Part shown: in pieces, positions 21,234 through 23,267 of the stretch
Numbering within the stretch: the first letter of the stretch is position 1
Layout: the number at the start of each line of letters is the position of its first letter
DNA from: DASSYK01 sp036258315
Lineage (GTDB): Bacteria; Actinomycetota; Thermoleophilia; Solirubrobacterales; 70-9
Reading direction: 5' to 3'
Length of the DNA: 23,267 nucleotides
Assembly (NCBI GenBank): GCA_036258315.1
Contig: DATADX010000043.1
Location: forward strand, 1 to 23,267
Translations under genes and position numbers: made by a program
The notes under the pieces: generated by a model
Told to the model about the DNA's origin: nothing
Databases searched by the model: none
The model's input: the letters and a program-made list of their open reading frames with translations, nothing else

Positions 21234-22433
21234 GTGACCGACTCGAAGGGCGATCCGGCGATTCTCAAGCGCGGCGCGGAGGAGGTTCTGCCCGAGGGGG
21301 CTCTTGCGAAGCAGCTCGAGCTGGGGCGGCCGCTGCGGGTCAAGCTGGGGATCGATCCGACCGCGCCCGACATCCATCTCGGGCACGTGGTCGTGCTCAC
21401 GAAGCTCGCCCAGTTCCAGGAGGCGGGCCACACGGTCGTGCTGATCATCGGGGATTACACGGCCCGCGTCGGCGACCCGAGCGGGCGCGACAGCCGCAGG
21501 CCGGTCCTGACCCCCGAGCAGATCGAGCTGAACGCGAAGACCTACCAGGATCAGGCGTTCAAGGTGCTCGACCGCGATCGCACCGAGGTCAGGTTCAACA
21601 GCGAGTGGCTCGACATGCCCGCCGTGGACCTCTTCGAGCTGCTCGGCAAGACCACGGTCGCCCGGTTGCTCGAGCGCGACGATTTCACACGACGGATCGC
21701 GGCCGGCCGGCCGATCTCGACGCTCGAGCTGCTCTACCCGATCCTTCAGGGGTATGACTCGGTCGCGATCGAGGCCGACGTCGAGGTCGGGGGGACCGAG
21801 CAGAAGTTCAACCTCCTGTTCGCGCGCGACCTCCAGAGGGCCTTCGACGTGCCGGAGCAGGCGATCGTGACGATGCCGATCCTGCCGGGGACCGACGGCG
21901 TCCAGAAGATGAGCAAATCGCTCGGCAACTACGTGGGCGTCACCGACCCGCCCGAGGAGATGTTCGGGAAGCTGATGAGCATCCCCGACGCGGTGATGCC
22001 GACCTACTACGCGCTGCTGCTCGGCGAGTACCCACCGGCGGAGCTGACGCCGCGCGATGCGAAGCGGGCGCTCGCCCGCCGCCTCGTCGACCGCTTCCAC
22101 GGCCCGGGGCGGGGGGAGGAGGCCGAGGCCGGGTTCGACCGGATCCACGTCAAGGGCGAGATCCCCGAGCACGTCGAGCAGATCGACCTCGAGGCGATCG
22201 ACGGGGTCGAGCTGGACGGGCCCGAGACCGTCGTCCACCTTCCCGCGCTGCTCGCCGGCGCGTTCGGGATCAGCAGCAGCGAGGCCAGACGGCTGCTGAA
22301 GCAGGGCGGCGTGAAGCTGGACGGCGAGACGCTCCCGGCGAAGCCGCTCGATGTCCCGCTCGCCGAGCTCGCCGGCAAGGTCCTGCAGCTCGGAAAGCGC
22401 CGCTTCGCGGCGGTTCCGGCGCAGCCGGGCTAG
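21234..22433 (+). CDS. tyrS: Tyrosyl-tRNA synthetase
   Basis: Charges tRNA-Tyr. The 399 residues show a class I catalytic domain with HLGH (res. 48-51, the HIGH motif), IIGDYTARVGDPSGRDSRRP, YPILQGYDSVAIEADVEVGGTEQKFNLL, and KMSKS (225-229). A C-terminal S4 RNA-binding domain follows (about 335-399: FGISSSEARRLLKQGGVKLDGE). The sequence around GGTEQKFNLLFARDLQ resembles the second bacterial TyrRS type (about 400 residues) rather than the B. subtilis TyrS type. GTG 21234 is chosen because TAGCAT lies seven bases upstream; the frame is open to 21171 but that extension has no family residues. Confidence 0.95.
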   Translation: MTDSKGDPAILKRGAEEVLPEGALAKQLELGRPLRVKLGIDPTAPDIHLGHVVVLTKLAQFQEAGHTVVLIIGDYTARVGDPSGRDSRRPVLTPEQIELNAKTYQDQAFKVLDRDRTEVRFNSEWLDMPAVDLFELLGKTTVARLLERDDFTRRIAAGRPISTLELLYPILQGYDSVAIEADVEVGGTEQKFNLLFARDLQRAFDVPEQAIVTMPILPGTDGVQKMSKSLGNYVGVTDPPEEMFGKLMSIPDAVMPTYYALLLGEYPPAELTPRDAKRALARRLVDRFHGPGRGEEAEAGFDRIHVKGEIPEHVEQIDLEAIDGVELDGPETVVHLPALLAGAFGISSSEARRLLKQGGVKLDGETLPAKPLDVPLAELAGKVLQLGKRRFAAVPAQPG

Positions 22434-22470
22434 CGTTCGGGAGTGCCCCGCTCAGGCCCCGCCCCCGCGG

Positions 22471-22499
22471 TGGACTTGAGCCGCGCCCATGGATATACT
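22471..22499 (+). promoter_or_regulatory. Strong sigma-A-type promoter upstream of the rRNA operon
   Basis: TGGACT (22471-22476), a 17-base spacer, and TATACT (22494-22499), the best promoter match in the window. Transcription should start near 22506. Confidence 0.65.
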
Positions 22500-22505
22500 T
22501 CTCGG

Positions 22506-22610
22506 TCGCTCTTGCTTCGGATCACGAAAGGAGCAGCCTCCTAAAGGAGCCCGCCAGCGGCCGGCCGACCAGCCGCCCAGCATCTGGGCCCCTCCGAGAG
22601 GGGCCTTTTT
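22506..22610 (+). ncRNA. Possible small RNA or rRNA-operon leader ended by a terminator
   Basis: About 105 bases between the strong promoter and an intrinsic terminator, with no convincing frame. Inside, AGGAG (22529-22533) and AGGAG (22545-22549) flank CCTCCT (22537-22542), so either copy could pair with it, a simple switch. GGATCAC at 22519-22525 and the AGGAG/CCTCCT strings recall a 16S 3' end and the start of an rRNA spacer, so part may be duplicated rRNA spacer sequence. It could be an independent small RNA or an attenuated leader of the rRNA operon. No Rfam family is recognised. Confidence 0.35.
22587..22610 (+). terminator. Intrinsic terminator
   Basis: GGCCCCTC (22587-22594), loop CGA, GAGGGGCC (22598-22605), then TTTTT. 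A perfect 8-bp stem plus T-tract. It could end the tyrS transcript, the short unit started at 22506, or both. Confidence 0.85.
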
Positions 22611-22660
22611 CGTGTTCTGAGGTGGAGCAGCGAGACGGCGAGGCCGTCGTTCCGCACAGC

Positions 22661-22675
22661 GGTCTTTGAAAACTG
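22661..22675 (+). promoter_or_regulatory. rRNA boxA-type antitermination element
   Basis: GGTCTTTGAAAACTG matches the conserved boxA-like string in bacterial rRNA leaders and spacers, bound by NusB/S10 to keep polymerase elongating. It lies after the terminator and about 190 bases before 16S. Confidence 0.65.
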
Positions 22676-22683
22676 AGCAGCGC

Positions 22684-22849
22684 GTGACGACGGGGCTCTC
22701 GGAGTCCTGCCGTCACTCGCGTCCGACCTCCGCCTCAAGCATGCACCGGGGCGGAGGACTGAAACTCCGTCATGTCTCCGCCGCATTGTGTACGCGGCGG
22801 AACGGTTTGAGCTAGACATGACAACTCTCTTGTGACTGACGCCAGTCAC
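22684..22849 (+). other. Structured rRNA leader (processing region)
   Basis: Several stems precede 16S: GTGACG near 22685 with CGTCAC near 22715; GTCATGTCT (22769-22777) with AGACATGAC (22814-22822), enclosing CCGCCGC (22778-22784) with GCGGCGG (22794-22800); and GTGACTG (22832-22838) with CAGTCAC (22843-22849). Such nested stems are typical of rRNA leaders and RNase III processing. No open frame is supported in 22434-22859. Confidence 0.5.
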
Positions 22850-22859
22850 GTCACACTTT

Positions 22860-23267
<408 letters not shown>

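Overview
The window looks like chromosomal DNA of a high-GC actinobacterium. The partial 16S gene at the right end has the standard bacterial 5' motifs. Its details, with the gene content, many GTG starts and strong G/C third-position bias, suggest the class Thermoleophilia (Solirubrobacterales-like). That placement is from memory of such sequences, not from an alignment.

Layout. Bases 1-2400 are an accessory patch with more mixed codon use. It holds three tandem minus-strand SnoaL-like genes (the last one frameshifted), a small decayed reading frame, and a tyrosine recombinase remnant that has lost its catalytic Tyr and its correct ending. Bases 2445-5018 hold a secreted RTX-type repeat protein, a translationally coupled membrane protein of unknown function, and a convergent AI-2E family membrane protein. 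Bases 5089-17439 are an amino-acid biosynthesis block: leuA, an SDR oxidoreductase, an XRE-cupin regulator, leuC, leuD, a SAM methyltransferase, leuB, ilvE, cimA, a DegT-type aminotransferase and argH, followed by a coupled 3-methyladenine DNA glycosylase. A large minus-strand class A penicillin-binding protein and a divergent tyrS come next. The window ends with an rRNA operon control region and the first ~400 bases of 16S rRNA.

How it works together. LeuA, LeuCD and LeuB convert 2-ketoisovalerate to 2-ketoisocaproate. CimA makes citramalate, which LeuCD and LeuB can carry to 2-ketobutyrate for isoleucine. IlvE carries out the final transaminations. leuD, the methyltransferase and leuB are joined by 4-base GTGA overlaps, which ties the methyltransferase to isopropylmalate metabolism.

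Most notable signals. A 19-residue leader peptide with eight leucines precedes leuA, and its Leu codons are perfectly complementary over 9 bases to the leuA Shine-Dalgarno region, a ready-made leucine switch. A methyltransferase sits inside the leu operon. Two palindrome-containing in-frame insertions lie in leuD and cimA. An inverted-repeat operator overlaps the XRE-cupin promoter. A complete promoter-to-terminator unit lies upstream of the rRNA boxA. A -10-like hexamer recurs 6-8 bases before start codons, implying many leaderless mRNAs.
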